Shown in pieces: positions 7,954-14,131 of a stretch of 33,486 nucleotides of DNA. The notes below the pieces were generated by a model. That model saw only the letters and a list, made by a program, of their open reading frames with translations. It made no database searches and was not told the DNA's origin. Positions within the stretch are counted from its first letter, which is position 1, and every line of letters starts with the position of its first letter. The position numbers and the translations under genes are program-made. Source of the DNA: CAYXDO01 sp964463485 (GTDB lineage Bacteria; Myxococcota; Kuafuiibacteriia; Kuafuiibacteriales; Kuafuiibacteriaceae); the NCBI GenBank assembly GCA_964463485.1, contig CAYXDO010000125.1, positions 1 through 33,486 on the forward strand, given 5' to 3'.

Positions 7954-8011
7954 CCGAAAAAGATTCGAGATTTTTCGGTTCGGTCAAAGCAACTTCGTGT
8001 GCTTTTGACCG
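7954..8011. promoter_or_regulatory. Pair of adjacent inverted repeats in the pckA divergent intergenic region
   Basis: The first is perfect: CCGAAAAA (7954-7961), a 9-base loop, TTTTTCGG (7971-7978). Two bases later comes CGGTCAAAGCA (7981-7991), an 8-base loop and TGCTTTTGACCG (8000-8011), perfect apart from one extra T. They lie 68 and 28 bases from the two divergent starts. They could be operators for a repressor controlling pckA and/or the plus-strand operon, or hairpins in a leader RNA. Symmetry is seen directly; function is inference. Confidence 0.55.
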
Positions 8012-8038
8012 ATATTGCCAGACAGAGGCCCACATCGC

Positions 8039-8530
8039 ATGACACGCAACATCATGAAGCCGTCGTCGCTCTCCGGAGTCTTTTCGAACTGGTCAGCGAT
8101 GGTCCGGGACGAGGGGTTGTACGGAGCAGGCAAGGGCGACGGGCTGTTGTCGCGCGACGAGCTGAAAGGCCACATCCAGCGGCTCGTGGCCGAGAGGGAC
8201 GCGTACATCGAGGCGAGCGCCGACCCGACGGCGATAGAGTTCCAAATCGATCATTCGCGGGAGCTCTACGGGGCCATGGTGAGCGCGGGCGCCACCGATC
8301 TTCAATACTTGCCCGACGACCTGATGGAGCTTCCGGCGTACTTGCGGACGCGGGCGACCGACCTGCTGCTGCACGACGACCCCACGGCGCTCGGGAAGGT
8401 CGACCAGTTCGTGATCGACTCGGCTCGCAAGCGTTACGGGCTGTTGACCAGCGTGCCGCACATCGGCGTGACCCAATCGAAGGCGCTCCAAGAGATCGAC
8501 GAGCTCGCTTCTCACTTGGGTCTGGAGTGA
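8039..8530 (+). CDS. Hypothetical protein, first gene of a two-gene operon
   Basis: A 163-residue soluble protein, no signal peptide or membrane segment. ATG 8039 is preceded by AGAGG at a workable distance; ATG 8054 (MKPSSLSGVF) is an alternative. Residues about 20-55 read EGLYGAGKGDGLLSRDELKG, which has the D-x-[DG]-G-x-[LI]-x-x-x-E look of an EF-hand loop but is not complete enough to claim calcium binding. The rest is helical with many acidic residues (IEFQIDHSRELYGAMV, DLLLHDDPTALGKVDQFVI). I do not recognise the family. It is followed after 33 bases by 8564-9361, whose product has a similar size class and composition, so the two probably act together. Confidence 0.7.
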   Translation: MTRNIMKPSSLSGVFSNWSAMVRDEGLYGAGKGDGLLSRDELKGHIQRLVAERDAYIEASADPTAIEFQIDHSRELYGAMVSAGATDLQYLPDDLMELPAYLRTRATDLLLHDDPTALGKVDQFVIDSARKRYGLLTSVPHIGVTQSKALQEIDELASHLGLE

Positions 8531-8563
8531 CGGGCCTCTGTTTGAGTAGGATGGGGAAGAGCG

Positions 8564-9361
8564 ATGGACCGTAACTACGTCAACAACTTCGTGGCCGAGC
8601 AGGCGGTTTGGCAGGCGCAGAGCGCGGCCGTTGATACGCTCCTCAACTCCTGGGAGCGCGAGATCGAGCTCGACGCCGAGCGCCTTCGTGAAGAGGGCCA
8701 GCGGATCGAGGCCAAGAAGACCGAAGACGCCATCGAGGCCCAGCGAACCGAGTTTCGGCTGCAATCGCAGCAGGACGTCGTCGAACGCCTGGACGCGAAC
8801 GCGCTCGGCCGATCTCTGGAAGGGCTCGCGATCGCGGCCGAGAAGAACGACAACGCCGCGGTCTCGATCCCGAGCGGGATCAAGGTCGCGAGCGCGCTGT
8901 TGGTCGGTCCCGCGATCGGCAGCTTGCTCGACAAGGTCGAGGACGAGGTGCTCGAAGGCCGCTCGGACTCGCCGTTTGCGCAGAGCGACGCTTCGATTCG
9001 CTGGGCGCTCGGCCACGGCATGATGCCTCACCCCACCGACCTGGCGAGCTCCATGCAAGGTCGAGGGTTGGACCGCGATTTCGCGACTCGATTTTCCGAG
9101 CTCGGGCAGCGGCTGGACCAACTCTCCGAGAAGAGCTTTCGCAACCCGCAGCTTCAGGGCGTGGTGGGTCACGAGCGACTTGGGATCTTGAAGGAGCACG
9201 TGCAACTCCTGGGCGCGTACTCATCGCAGCGACTCGTGTCCTTGGTGCGCGATCCCGAAGCTCTGAAGGGAACTCAGAGCCCGACTTTGCCGGTCGAGCG
9301 AGGGAAGGGTCAGCTGCGGCCGCGCGAGCTGAATCAGATGCTCGATAAGCTCTTCAGCTAG
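8564..9361 (+). CDS. Hypothetical coiled-coil protein, second gene of the operon
   Basis: A 265-residue protein. Residues about 10-80 are strongly helical and charged (LNSWEREIELDAERLREEG, EAKKTEDAIEAQRTEF), suggesting a coiled coil. A short Gly/Ala hydrophobic stretch follows (KVASALLVGPAIGSLLDKV), possibly a buried helix rather than a membrane span. The C-terminal half is again helical and ends RPRELNQMLDKLFS. There is no signal peptide. ATG 8564 is preceded by a purine-rich GGGGAAGAG. The family is not recognised. Linkage to the preceding gene, 33 bases upstream, is the only clue to function. Confidence 0.7.
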   Translation: MDRNYVNNFVAEQAVWQAQSAAVDTLLNSWEREIELDAERLREEGQRIEAKKTEDAIEAQRTEFRLQSQQDVVERLDANALGRSLEGLAIAAEKNDNAAVSIPSGIKVASALLVGPAIGSLLDKVEDEVLEGRSDSPFAQSDASIRWALGHGMMPHPTDLASSMQGRGLDRDFATRFSELGQRLDQLSEKSFRNPQLQGVVGHERLGILKEHVQLLGAYSSQRLVSLVRDPEALKGTQSPTLPVERGKGQLRPRELNQMLDKLFS

Positions 9362-9450
9362 CTTGGTAGATTCGCCTCGACCTCTCGGTGGGATGGCGAT
9401 GAGCGGCGACGAGCGGCCTCCTCAGGCGTTGTTGCGAGCAGACCAGGCGA

Positions 9451-9546
9451 GTGCGACGCCCCCATCCGGCACTTGTTGGAAAGGCCACCGTCCACGGCGA
9501 CATCTTCGACAGCACGCCGCTGAGTGATTTCGACGAGGCGAAATGA
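9451..9546 (+). pseudogene. Phd/YefM-type antitoxin remnant (C-terminal part only)
   Basis: The frame ending at TGA 9544-9546 reads RRPHPALVGKATVHGDIFDS and then TPLSDFDEAK, which resembles the C-terminus of Phd-type antitoxins (P-x-L-x-G-x-x-x-x-x-G-D-I). No convincing N-terminal DNA-binding part is found upstream, where the sequence is diverged. The stop overlaps the start of the toxin remnant by four bases (ATGA), the usual arrangement of such pairs. It lies between the operon ending at 9361 and the convergent sensor kinase gene. Confidence 0.5.
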
Positions 9547-9614
9547 TCATGCTCGACACCCATGTCTGGTTCTGGTGGGTCAACGGAGACTACCAGAAAC
9601 TCCGGCCCGACTAG
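9543..9614 (+). pseudogene. VapC (PIN-domain) toxin remnant, first 23 residues
   Basis: ATG 9543 starts MIMLDTHVWFWWVNGDYQKL, a close match to the first strand and helix of VapC PIN-domain ribonucleases, whose first catalytic Asp is in the LDTH phrase. A TAG follows at 9612 after 23 residues, and no further PIN motifs are found downstream, where the sensor kinase gene ends on the other strand. The gene is truncated and cannot make an active nuclease. The start overlaps the stop of the antitoxin remnant. Confidence 0.55.
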
Positions 9615-9686
9615 ATTCCGCTCCCTGAAGGTGTCACCTATCACGAGCACGTCATCCCGCCGCATCGCCGCCGACAGTCTCATCTC

Positions 9687-11003
9687 TCACGTTTCGGCGC
9701 GAAGGCTGAAGCCCACGATGGCTCCTTTGTCGGGAGCCCGATTTTCGGCAAAAGCCTTGCCGCCATGCGCAGCCGCTACTCGCGCAACGAGCGCGAGCCC
9801 GAGCCCGAGCGAAGGGCGCCGGTCCTCGTCGGAGGCTCCCTGGCCTCGGAAGAACGGTCGAAAGATCGCGTCGAGCTCGTCATTGGGGATGCCTGGTCCG
9901 TCGTCCAAGGCCTCGAGACGAACCCATCTCGAGCCGTCGGCGTTGGCCTCGACGCGTGAACGGAGCGTGACGAGCCCCTGCCCGTGGCGAGTCGCGTTGG
10001 TGATCAGGTTGGCGAGCGCCCGAGCGAGGAGCGTCGGGTCCGCGAGGACTGTTTCTGCGCCTGGTTCGACCTGGCACAACGAGCTCGGCAAGCCGACACG
10101 TCGAAGAGCGGACTCGAGGACATCCTTGGTGGACAATGCTCTGCGCGTGATGGCGGAGTGTTCGATACGCGAAGTCGCGAGGAGCTCGCCGACCAGCTCG
10201 TCGAGCTCGAGGATCTCTCGATCGATGTCGTCGAGCGCGGCCAGGCGCGTCTGGGGGTCGTCGACTCTCGCGAGCTCGGTGAGGATGCGAAGGTGTCCGA
10301 GCGGCGTCCGTAACTCATGAGAGACTTGAGCGAGTAGGGATCGCTGTTCCTCGATCTGGCGTTCGATCCGGGCCGCCATGTCGTTGACGGACCTCGCGAG
10401 GAGTCCGAGCTCGTCGTCGCCGACGGTCTCGAGGCGCGCCGAGAGCTCTCCGGAGCCGAGTCTCTCGGTGACTCGGACGAGCGCGTCGAGGGGTCTGAGG
10501 TGGCGCCGCGTGATCCAGCCGGCGGCCGCCCACAGGCAGGCCACGAAGAGCCCCAGCCAAGCAGCGAGCGCGAAGCCATGGCCGTGCCGAAAGTTGGGCG
10601 CGCAGAGTCGGACGAGTCCGAGGGCTCGACCCTCGCGATCCACGGCGAACTCGATCGAGCGGCGATCGCAGGCGGGTCCGACGACCTCGAGCGTGGAGCC
10701 TTGGGCGTCGAGAATCTCCACGCGGAGCCTGAGCTCCTCGGACATCGCCCTGGCGAGGCGGCTCCGCTCCTCTGGGTTCCACCGCTCCGCGAACACGCGG
10801 CTCCCGAAGCGAGCGACCATTCCGGCGTCCTGTTTCCAGTCGGAGAAAGGCCCGGCAAAGAGACTCACGCTCGCGCTCGACACGACCGTCGCCAAAACGA
10901 TCGACACGCCGATGGCCGCGAAGAGTCGGCGTCGAAAGCGGTGTCGGCCCCAGTGACCCTGGTGCGGCCGGCCGTGCCGGTGCGGATCGATGGGCAAACT
11001 CAT
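9687..11003 (-). CDS. CpxA-like sensor histidine kinase
   Basis: A 438-residue inner-membrane kinase. Order of parts: a His/Arg-rich cytoplasmic tip (residues 8-26, HRHGRPHQGHWGRHRFRR), a first membrane helix (28-51), a short periplasmic sensor of about 90 residues, a second helix (143-164), HAMP (165-222), the dimerisation/phosphoacceptor helix with VSHELRTPL (His229), the N box LITNATRHG (333-341), G1 DDGPGIP and G2 LGLGLAL. All catalytic boxes are intact. ATG 11003 overlaps the stop of the response regulator gene (ATGA), so the two are translationally coupled. With the Spy/CpxP-like gene in front of the regulator the layout matches Cpx-type envelope stress systems. The His-rich tip and a further RHGHG before the second helix suggest metal involvement, which is inference. 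Confidence 0.92.
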   Translation of the reverse strand: MSLPIDPHRHGRPHQGHWGRHRFRRRLFAAIGVSIVLATVVSSASVSLFAGPFSDWKQDAGMVARFGSRVFAERWNPEERSRLARAMSEELRLRVEILDAQGSTLEVVGPACDRRSIEFAVDREGRALGLVRLCAPNFRHGHGFALAAWLGLFVACLWAAAGWITRRHLRPLDALVRVTERLGSGELSARLETVGDDELGLLARSVNDMAARIERQIEEQRSLLAQVSHELRTPLGHLRILTELARVDDPQTRLAALDDIDREILELDELVGELLATSRIEHSAITRRALSTKDVLESALRRVGLPSSLCQVEPGAETVLADPTLLARALANLITNATRHGQGLVTLRSRVEANADGSRWVRLEALDDGPGIPNDELDAIFRPFFRGQGASDEDRRPSLGLGLALVARVAAAHGGKAFAENRAPDKGAIVGFSLRAET

Positions 11004-11683
11004 TCGGGCTTGACGAGGGTGTAACCCACTCCACGCACCGTCTTGATGAGTGTGGGGGTCTTCGGATCGTCACCGAGCTTGGCGCGGAGATGAGAGATGT
11101 GCACGTCGACGGTGCGTTCGCTGACGACGATGTCTCCGCGGCCCGCGGCCTGCAACACACCGTCGCGAGGAATGACTCGGCCGGCTCTGCGCACCAAGGC
11201 GACGAGGATGTCGAACTCCAGCGCGGTGAGATCGACGATTCGCCCGCCGCGTTTGGCCTCTCGTCGATCGACGTCGACCTCGAGATCACCGGCGGAGAGT
11301 TTCTTTCCGACCGCATCCGGCTGGGCGCGTCGGAGCACCGCGCGGATCCGGGCGAGGAGCTCCCTGGGCCCGAAGGGCTTCGGCAGGTAGTCGTCTGCGC
11401 CGAGCTCGAGGCCGACGACGCGATCGGTCTCGTCTCCCTTGGCGGTCAGAACGATGACGGGCACGGTGTCCTTGGCGCGTATGCGTCGCAGCACTTCGAG
11501 CCCGTCCATGCCGGGCATCATGAGATCGAGCAGAGCGAGGTCGTAGGTGGATGCGGCGAGCTTGGCGAGGCCGCGGGGCCCGTCTGCCGCGTGGTCCAGC
11601 GTGCAGCCGTTGGCGTCGAGGTAGGTCGAGAGGAGCTCGAAGAGCCGGTGGTCGTCGTCGATGAGAAGGACTCGAGTCGTCAT
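11000..11683 (-). CDS. OmpR/CpxR-family response regulator
   Basis: A 227-residue two-domain regulator. The receiver domain (1-120) has the acidic pair IDDD, phosphoacceptor Asp53 in LLDLMMPGMDG, Thr in IVLTAKGD and Lys in YLPKPFGPREL. The C-terminal winged helix (about 128-225) has the typical DLTALEFDILVALVRRAGRV and RTVDVHISHLRAKLG recognition region. ATG 11683 is preceded by a GA-rich AAGGAG-like stretch. It is 47 bases behind the Spy-like gene and overlaps the kinase gene by four bases, so all three are likely one transcript. It should bind direct repeats, and the paired GTGAAG at 12272-12287 upstream of the operon is a candidate target. Confidence 0.95.
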   Translation of the reverse strand: MTTRVLLIDDDHRLFELLSTYLDANGCTLDHAADGPRGLAKLAASTYDLALLDLMMPGMDGLEVLRRIRAKDTVPVIVLTAKGDETDRVVGLELGADDYLPKPFGPRELLARIRAVLRRAQPDAVGKKLSAGDLEVDVDRREAKRGGRIVDLTALEFDILVALVRRAGRVIPRDGVLQAAGRGDIVVSERTVDVHISHLRAKLGDDPKTPTLIKTVRGVGYTLVKPE

Positions 11684-11730
11684 ACGACCTCACGAAGGGA
11701 GGGCGATGCGACCACGGCTCGTCGCCGCGA

Positions 11731-12189
11731 TCAACAGTGCGCGTGCCGCCAGCCGAAGTGTCGTTCGATGAGCGCGGCGAGCTCTTCGCGCTGGGAGGGC
11801 TCGAGCACGGCGTAGACGCGCTCCAGGGCCTCCGCGATGGTCTCCTCGAGCTTCTGAATTCGCTCGCGGTGCGCTTTGGCGAGCTCGTCGAAGGGCGCGC
11901 GATCGAAGGTGTCGTTGCGGAAGAGCCCGGCCAGCGTCGCCGCCTCTCCGCCGACGCCTCCGCGAAGGCCCGAGAGGGCCTCGCCGATCTCTTCGACGGC
12001 CTCGCGGATCGCCTCGGTCTGCCCTGGGGTCGCGTCGAGCCGTCGGCCGAGCCAACGCGAGATGTGTTCCGAGCGACGACGGGTCGAGGCGCACCCGTGG
12101 TGGCGGCCGTGAACGCGGTGGTGGTGGTGTTTGATGAACGCCAACGTCGCGAGCGCGCCGAGGCCGATACCCATCCAAATGCCAAACAT
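11731..12189 (-). CDS. Membrane-anchored Spy/CpxP-like (LTXXQ) protein, His-rich
   Basis: A 152-residue protein. Residues 3-19 form a membrane helix (MGIGLGALATLAFI) without a clear cleavage site. It is followed at once by a His-rich stretch, HHHHRVHGRHHGC, and the protein ends HFGWRHAHC. The body is helical (ATPGQTEAIREAVEEIGEAL, ERVYAVLEPSQREELAALIE). The last part contains LEPSQREEL, a variant of the LTxxQ motif of Spy and CpxP, periplasmic chaperones and metal-stress proteins. It is the first gene of the operon with the regulator and kinase. In Cpx systems CpxP damps the sensor kinase; a similar inhibitory or metal-buffering role is inferred here. Orientation of the helix in the membrane is uncertain. 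Confidence 0.8.
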   Translation of the reverse strand: MFGIWMGIGLGALATLAFIKHHHHRVHGRHHGCASTRRRSEHISRWLGRRLDATPGQTEAIREAVEEIGEALSGLRGGVGGEAATLAGLFRNDTFDRAPFDELAKAHRERIQKLEETIAEALERVYAVLEPSQREELAALIERHFGWRHAHC

Positions 12190-12271
12190 GTGTCGTCTCC
12201 TGTTCTCCGGTCGTGTCTCTTCCGGACCGACTTACTTTGGAAACGCACTTCGAAGCTCCGTTTGCGGAATC

Positions 12272-12287
12272 GTGAAGAAGTGTGAAG
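12272..12287. promoter_or_regulatory. Candidate response-regulator operator, direct repeat GTGAAG-N4-GTGAAG
   Basis: GTGAAG occurs at 12272-12277 and again at 12282-12287, a 10-bp phase typical of OmpR-family tandem binding, and similar in form to the E. coli CpxR box (two GTAAA halves). A further inverted half (CTTCAC) is at 12325-12330. The site lies between the divergent Spy-like genes (starts at 12189 and 12410), as expected for autoregulation of both transcripts. Function is inferred. Confidence 0.55.
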
Positions 12288-12409
12288 CCACGAGCTTCTT
12301 CGAGCTGAGGAGGGCTCAACAGTTCTTCACGGATTCGAAACCAGAGGCACAAGGTGCGGGACCAAGATGGTCGCGTCCGCCGAAGGAATTGCGGCGGCGA
12401 GGAGCAGTC

Positions 12410-12823
12410 ATGAGTAGCTTGTTGATCAAATGGGCACCGGTCGCGTTGTTGTCGCTGTGTGCTTGTCACTCGTACGGACCGGAGCAGGTGGCGAAGCGCG
12501 TGAGTCAGAAGGTCGAGAGTCACGTGGACGATTTCATCGACGAGATCGACGCGGATGAAACCCAGGCTCCGCGAATCAAGGCGCTCGGCCAGCGAGTCAC
12601 CAAGGAGATTCCGAGCATCGTGGCCAAGGGTCCGGCGCTGAAGTCGGCGTTCGTGAGCGCCTGGAAGGAGCCCCAACCCTCCGCAGAGCCGCTCCACGCG
12701 CAGATCGACGCCTCGCTCGCGGTGGTCGGTAAGGCGTTGCACACGGCGGCGGACGCCTGGGTGGAGCTCCACTCGATCCTCACGCCCGAGCAGCGCGAAG
12801 AGGTGTCCAGTCATTTCCGATGA
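12410..12823 (+). CDS. Spy/CpxP-like (LTXXQ) lipoprotein
   Basis: A 137-residue protein. ATG 12410 is preceded by GAGGAG and starts MSSLLIKWAPVALLSLCAC, a lipoprotein signal with Cys19 the most likely lipidated residue (LCAC). The mature part is helical: a VAKRVSQKVESHVDDFIDEI segment, RIKALGQRVTKEIPSIVAKG, and a C-terminal WVELHSILTPEQREEVSSHF containing a canonical LTPEQ motif. It is divergently transcribed from the regulator operon, with the candidate operator between them. It is therefore probably a regulon member, acting in the periplasm as a chaperone-like or metal-stress protein. A longer frame beginning at 12131 has no translation signal and would hide the lipoprotein signal. Confidence 0.8.
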   Translation: MSSLLIKWAPVALLSLCACHSYGPEQVAKRVSQKVESHVDDFIDEIDADETQAPRIKALGQRVTKEIPSIVAKGPALKSAFVSAWKEPQPSAEPLHAQIDASLAVVGKALHTAADAWVELHSILTPEQREEVSSHFR

Positions 12824-12982
12824 GTCCGTGAGGTTGGCGCGTCGGTCGCCCCGTTAGTGACGATTGCGCCCGGAGCTCGCTCAAGGTGCATCCGAGCACG
12901 AAATTCGCCACAATGTTTTCGCTGTCCTCGGGGTGGAGAACCGCCACCTCCCCCACCTCCCCCAACGGGCGCGACTTGAGAG

Positions 12983-13002
12983 TGAACACAAAAATGTGTA
13001 CA
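12983..13002. promoter_or_regulatory. Candidate HicB operator overlapping the hicAB promoter
   Basis: An inverted repeat, TGAACACA (12983-12990), four A, then TGTGTACA (12995-13002), with one mismatch between the arms. It ends 8 bases before the hicA start. HicB proteins with a C-terminal DNA-binding domain repress their own operon by binding such palindromes. The site is AT-richer than its surroundings and fits a promoter. Confidence 0.65.
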
Positions 13003-13010
13003 ACACGGGA

Positions 13011-13181
13011 ATGAAGCGCCGCGAGCTCGAGCAGAAGCTCTCCGAGCTCGGATGGCGCTTTCTGCGACGGGGTGGTCGGCACGACATTTGGACCAACGGG
13101 CAGCGGGAGATCGCCGTGCCGCGCCATCGCGAAATCAACGAATACACAGCGCGGGCCATCCTGCGCGAAGCAGGAGCGTAG
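13011..13181 (+). CDS. hicA: HicA mRNA interferase toxin
   Basis: A 56-residue protein of normal HicA length. It begins MKRRELEQKLSELGWRFLRR and has GGRHDIWTNGQREIAVPRHR, where the G-x-H-x-x-[WY] phrase carries the catalytic His and the following strand leads to P-R-H. It ends with a helix INEYTARAILREAG that fits the double-stranded RNA-binding-like fold. HicA cleaves mRNA during translation when free of HicB. The gene is two bases upstream of hicB and both are preceded by the palindrome at 12983-13002. All expected residues are present, so the toxin should be functional. Confidence 0.93.
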   Translation: MKRRELEQKLSELGWRFLRRGGRHDIWTNGQREIAVPRHREINEYTARAILREAGA

Positions 13182-13183
13182 CG

Positions 13184-13594
13184 ATGCTGTTGGCTGGGCG
13201 TGTCATCAGGTCAGGCAAACACTGGGCGATCGAGATTCCGATTCTTGGCGTCGTGAGTCAGGGACGAACGAAGCGTGAAGCGCTCGAGATGATCTGTGAT
13301 GCGGTTGAGTCTTTGGCCAACCAACCTGGATTTAGCGTCGACGTGCGACATGCCGAGGGAGATCGGTTCGTCGTTGGGTCGAACGAGCCGGCGACGCTCG
13401 CCGCGTTTCTGCTCCGCCGAGTGAGAGAGAGAAGCGGATTGTCATTGGCAGAGGCGGCAGAAAGGCTCGGAGCATCCTCCAGAAATGCCTACGCGAGGTA
13501 CGAGCAGGGCAAGGCCGTCCCGACCATCACGAAGCTGAGCGAGCTGCTCCAGGCCGTGGCCGGGGGAGACTTCGTACTCAGCGAGGTTCGGTAG
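13184..13594 (+). CDS. hicB: HicB antitoxin with C-terminal helix-turn-helix
   Basis: A 136-residue protein. ATG 13184 follows the hicA stop by two bases; a longer frame from 13052 only overlaps hicA. The N-terminal half (LLAGRVIRSGKHWAIEIPIL and GVVSQGRTKREALEMICDAV) is the partly degraded RNase H-like HicB fold that binds and blocks HicA. The C-terminal half (LLRRVRERSGLSLAEAAERL then GASSRNAYARYEQGKAVPTI) is an XRE-type helix-turn-helix for autoregulation. It ends six bases before the convergent lipoprotein gene. The pair may stabilise the region or respond to stress; that role is inference. Confidence 0.92.
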   Translation: MLLAGRVIRSGKHWAIEIPILGVVSQGRTKREALEMICDAVESLANQPGFSVDVRHAEGDRFVVGSNEPATLAAFLLRRVRERSGLSLAEAAERLGASSRNAYARYEQGKAVPTITKLSELLQAVAGGDFVLSEVR

Positions 13595-13600
13595 ACCGGC

Positions 13601-14131
13601 TCAGTGTGTCGCTTGCTTTTTTCGTACGTCTTGAAACACGACGACGAGCTTCGCGAGAAAGTCGAGGCGTTCCTTCTCGGGCACGCTCACCGCTCCTAGT
13701 GAGATGTTGAGGGCTCGCACCAGGTCGAAGCGAGACAAGGCCCAGCATTTTCCGTCGGGTGTTTTTTCGGTGAGTGTGTAGTCGACCGAAGGGAGCTCCA
13801 CGTCTTCTCCGTCGGGGCTTCGAGGCATCTTGACTTGCTGCGCAGCGAGCTCGGCGAAGAGAATTTGGAGAGACTCCTGCATCGAGTCATTCGAACGGCG
13901 GATGGCGGTCGCGCACGCGTCGCCTCCGTCTCCGTCGCCCACCGTCTCGAGGACCGCGTCGTCCAGCCAGCGCGGACCTGGTGTGCCCACCCACGACTTT
14001 GGATCTCGCCTGGGTTGGCTCGGGGGTTTGGTGGTGGTGGACGTAGCGACCGGCGCGCTTTGCGGCTCGGCGGGCGTCTTCGGGGCTTGGCAGGCGCACA
14101 GGGCGATCAGCGCGCAGGAAAGCATTCTCAT
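13601..14131 (-). CDS. Hypothetical lipoprotein
   Basis: A 176-residue protein. ATG 14131 is preceded by GAGG at good spacing and gives a lipoprotein signal MRMLSCALIALCAC with Cys14 as the lipidated residue. A Pro/Thr/Ser-rich linker follows (TPAEPQSAPVATSTTTKPP). The folded part has WVGTPGPRWLDDAVLETVGD, DACATAIRRSNDSMQESLQI and DGKCWALSRFDLVRALNIS. No known domain is recognised. The start overlaps the end of the RNA methyltransferase gene by four bases, so it is the last gene of the MoaX-methyltransferase operon, though no functional link is obvious. A longer frame to 14233 is only antisense-like extension. Confidence 0.75.
   Translation of the reverse strand: MRMLSCALIALCACQAPKTPAEPQSAPVATSTTTKPPSQPRRDPKSWVGTPGPRWLDDAVLETVGDGDGGDACATAIRRSNDSMQESLQILFAELAAQQVKMPRSPDGEDVELPSVDYTLTEKTPDGKCWALSRFDLVRALNISLGAVSVPEKERLDFLAKLVVVFQDVRKKQATH

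Noticed and set aside
9354..9683. Minus-strand open frame of 109 codons
   Set aside because: It is antisense to the recognisable antitoxin and toxin remnants and has no motif.
12131..12409. Longer N-terminus of the Spy-like lipoprotein
   Set aside because: The upstream part overlaps the candidate operator, has no ribosome binding site and would mask the lipoprotein signal.
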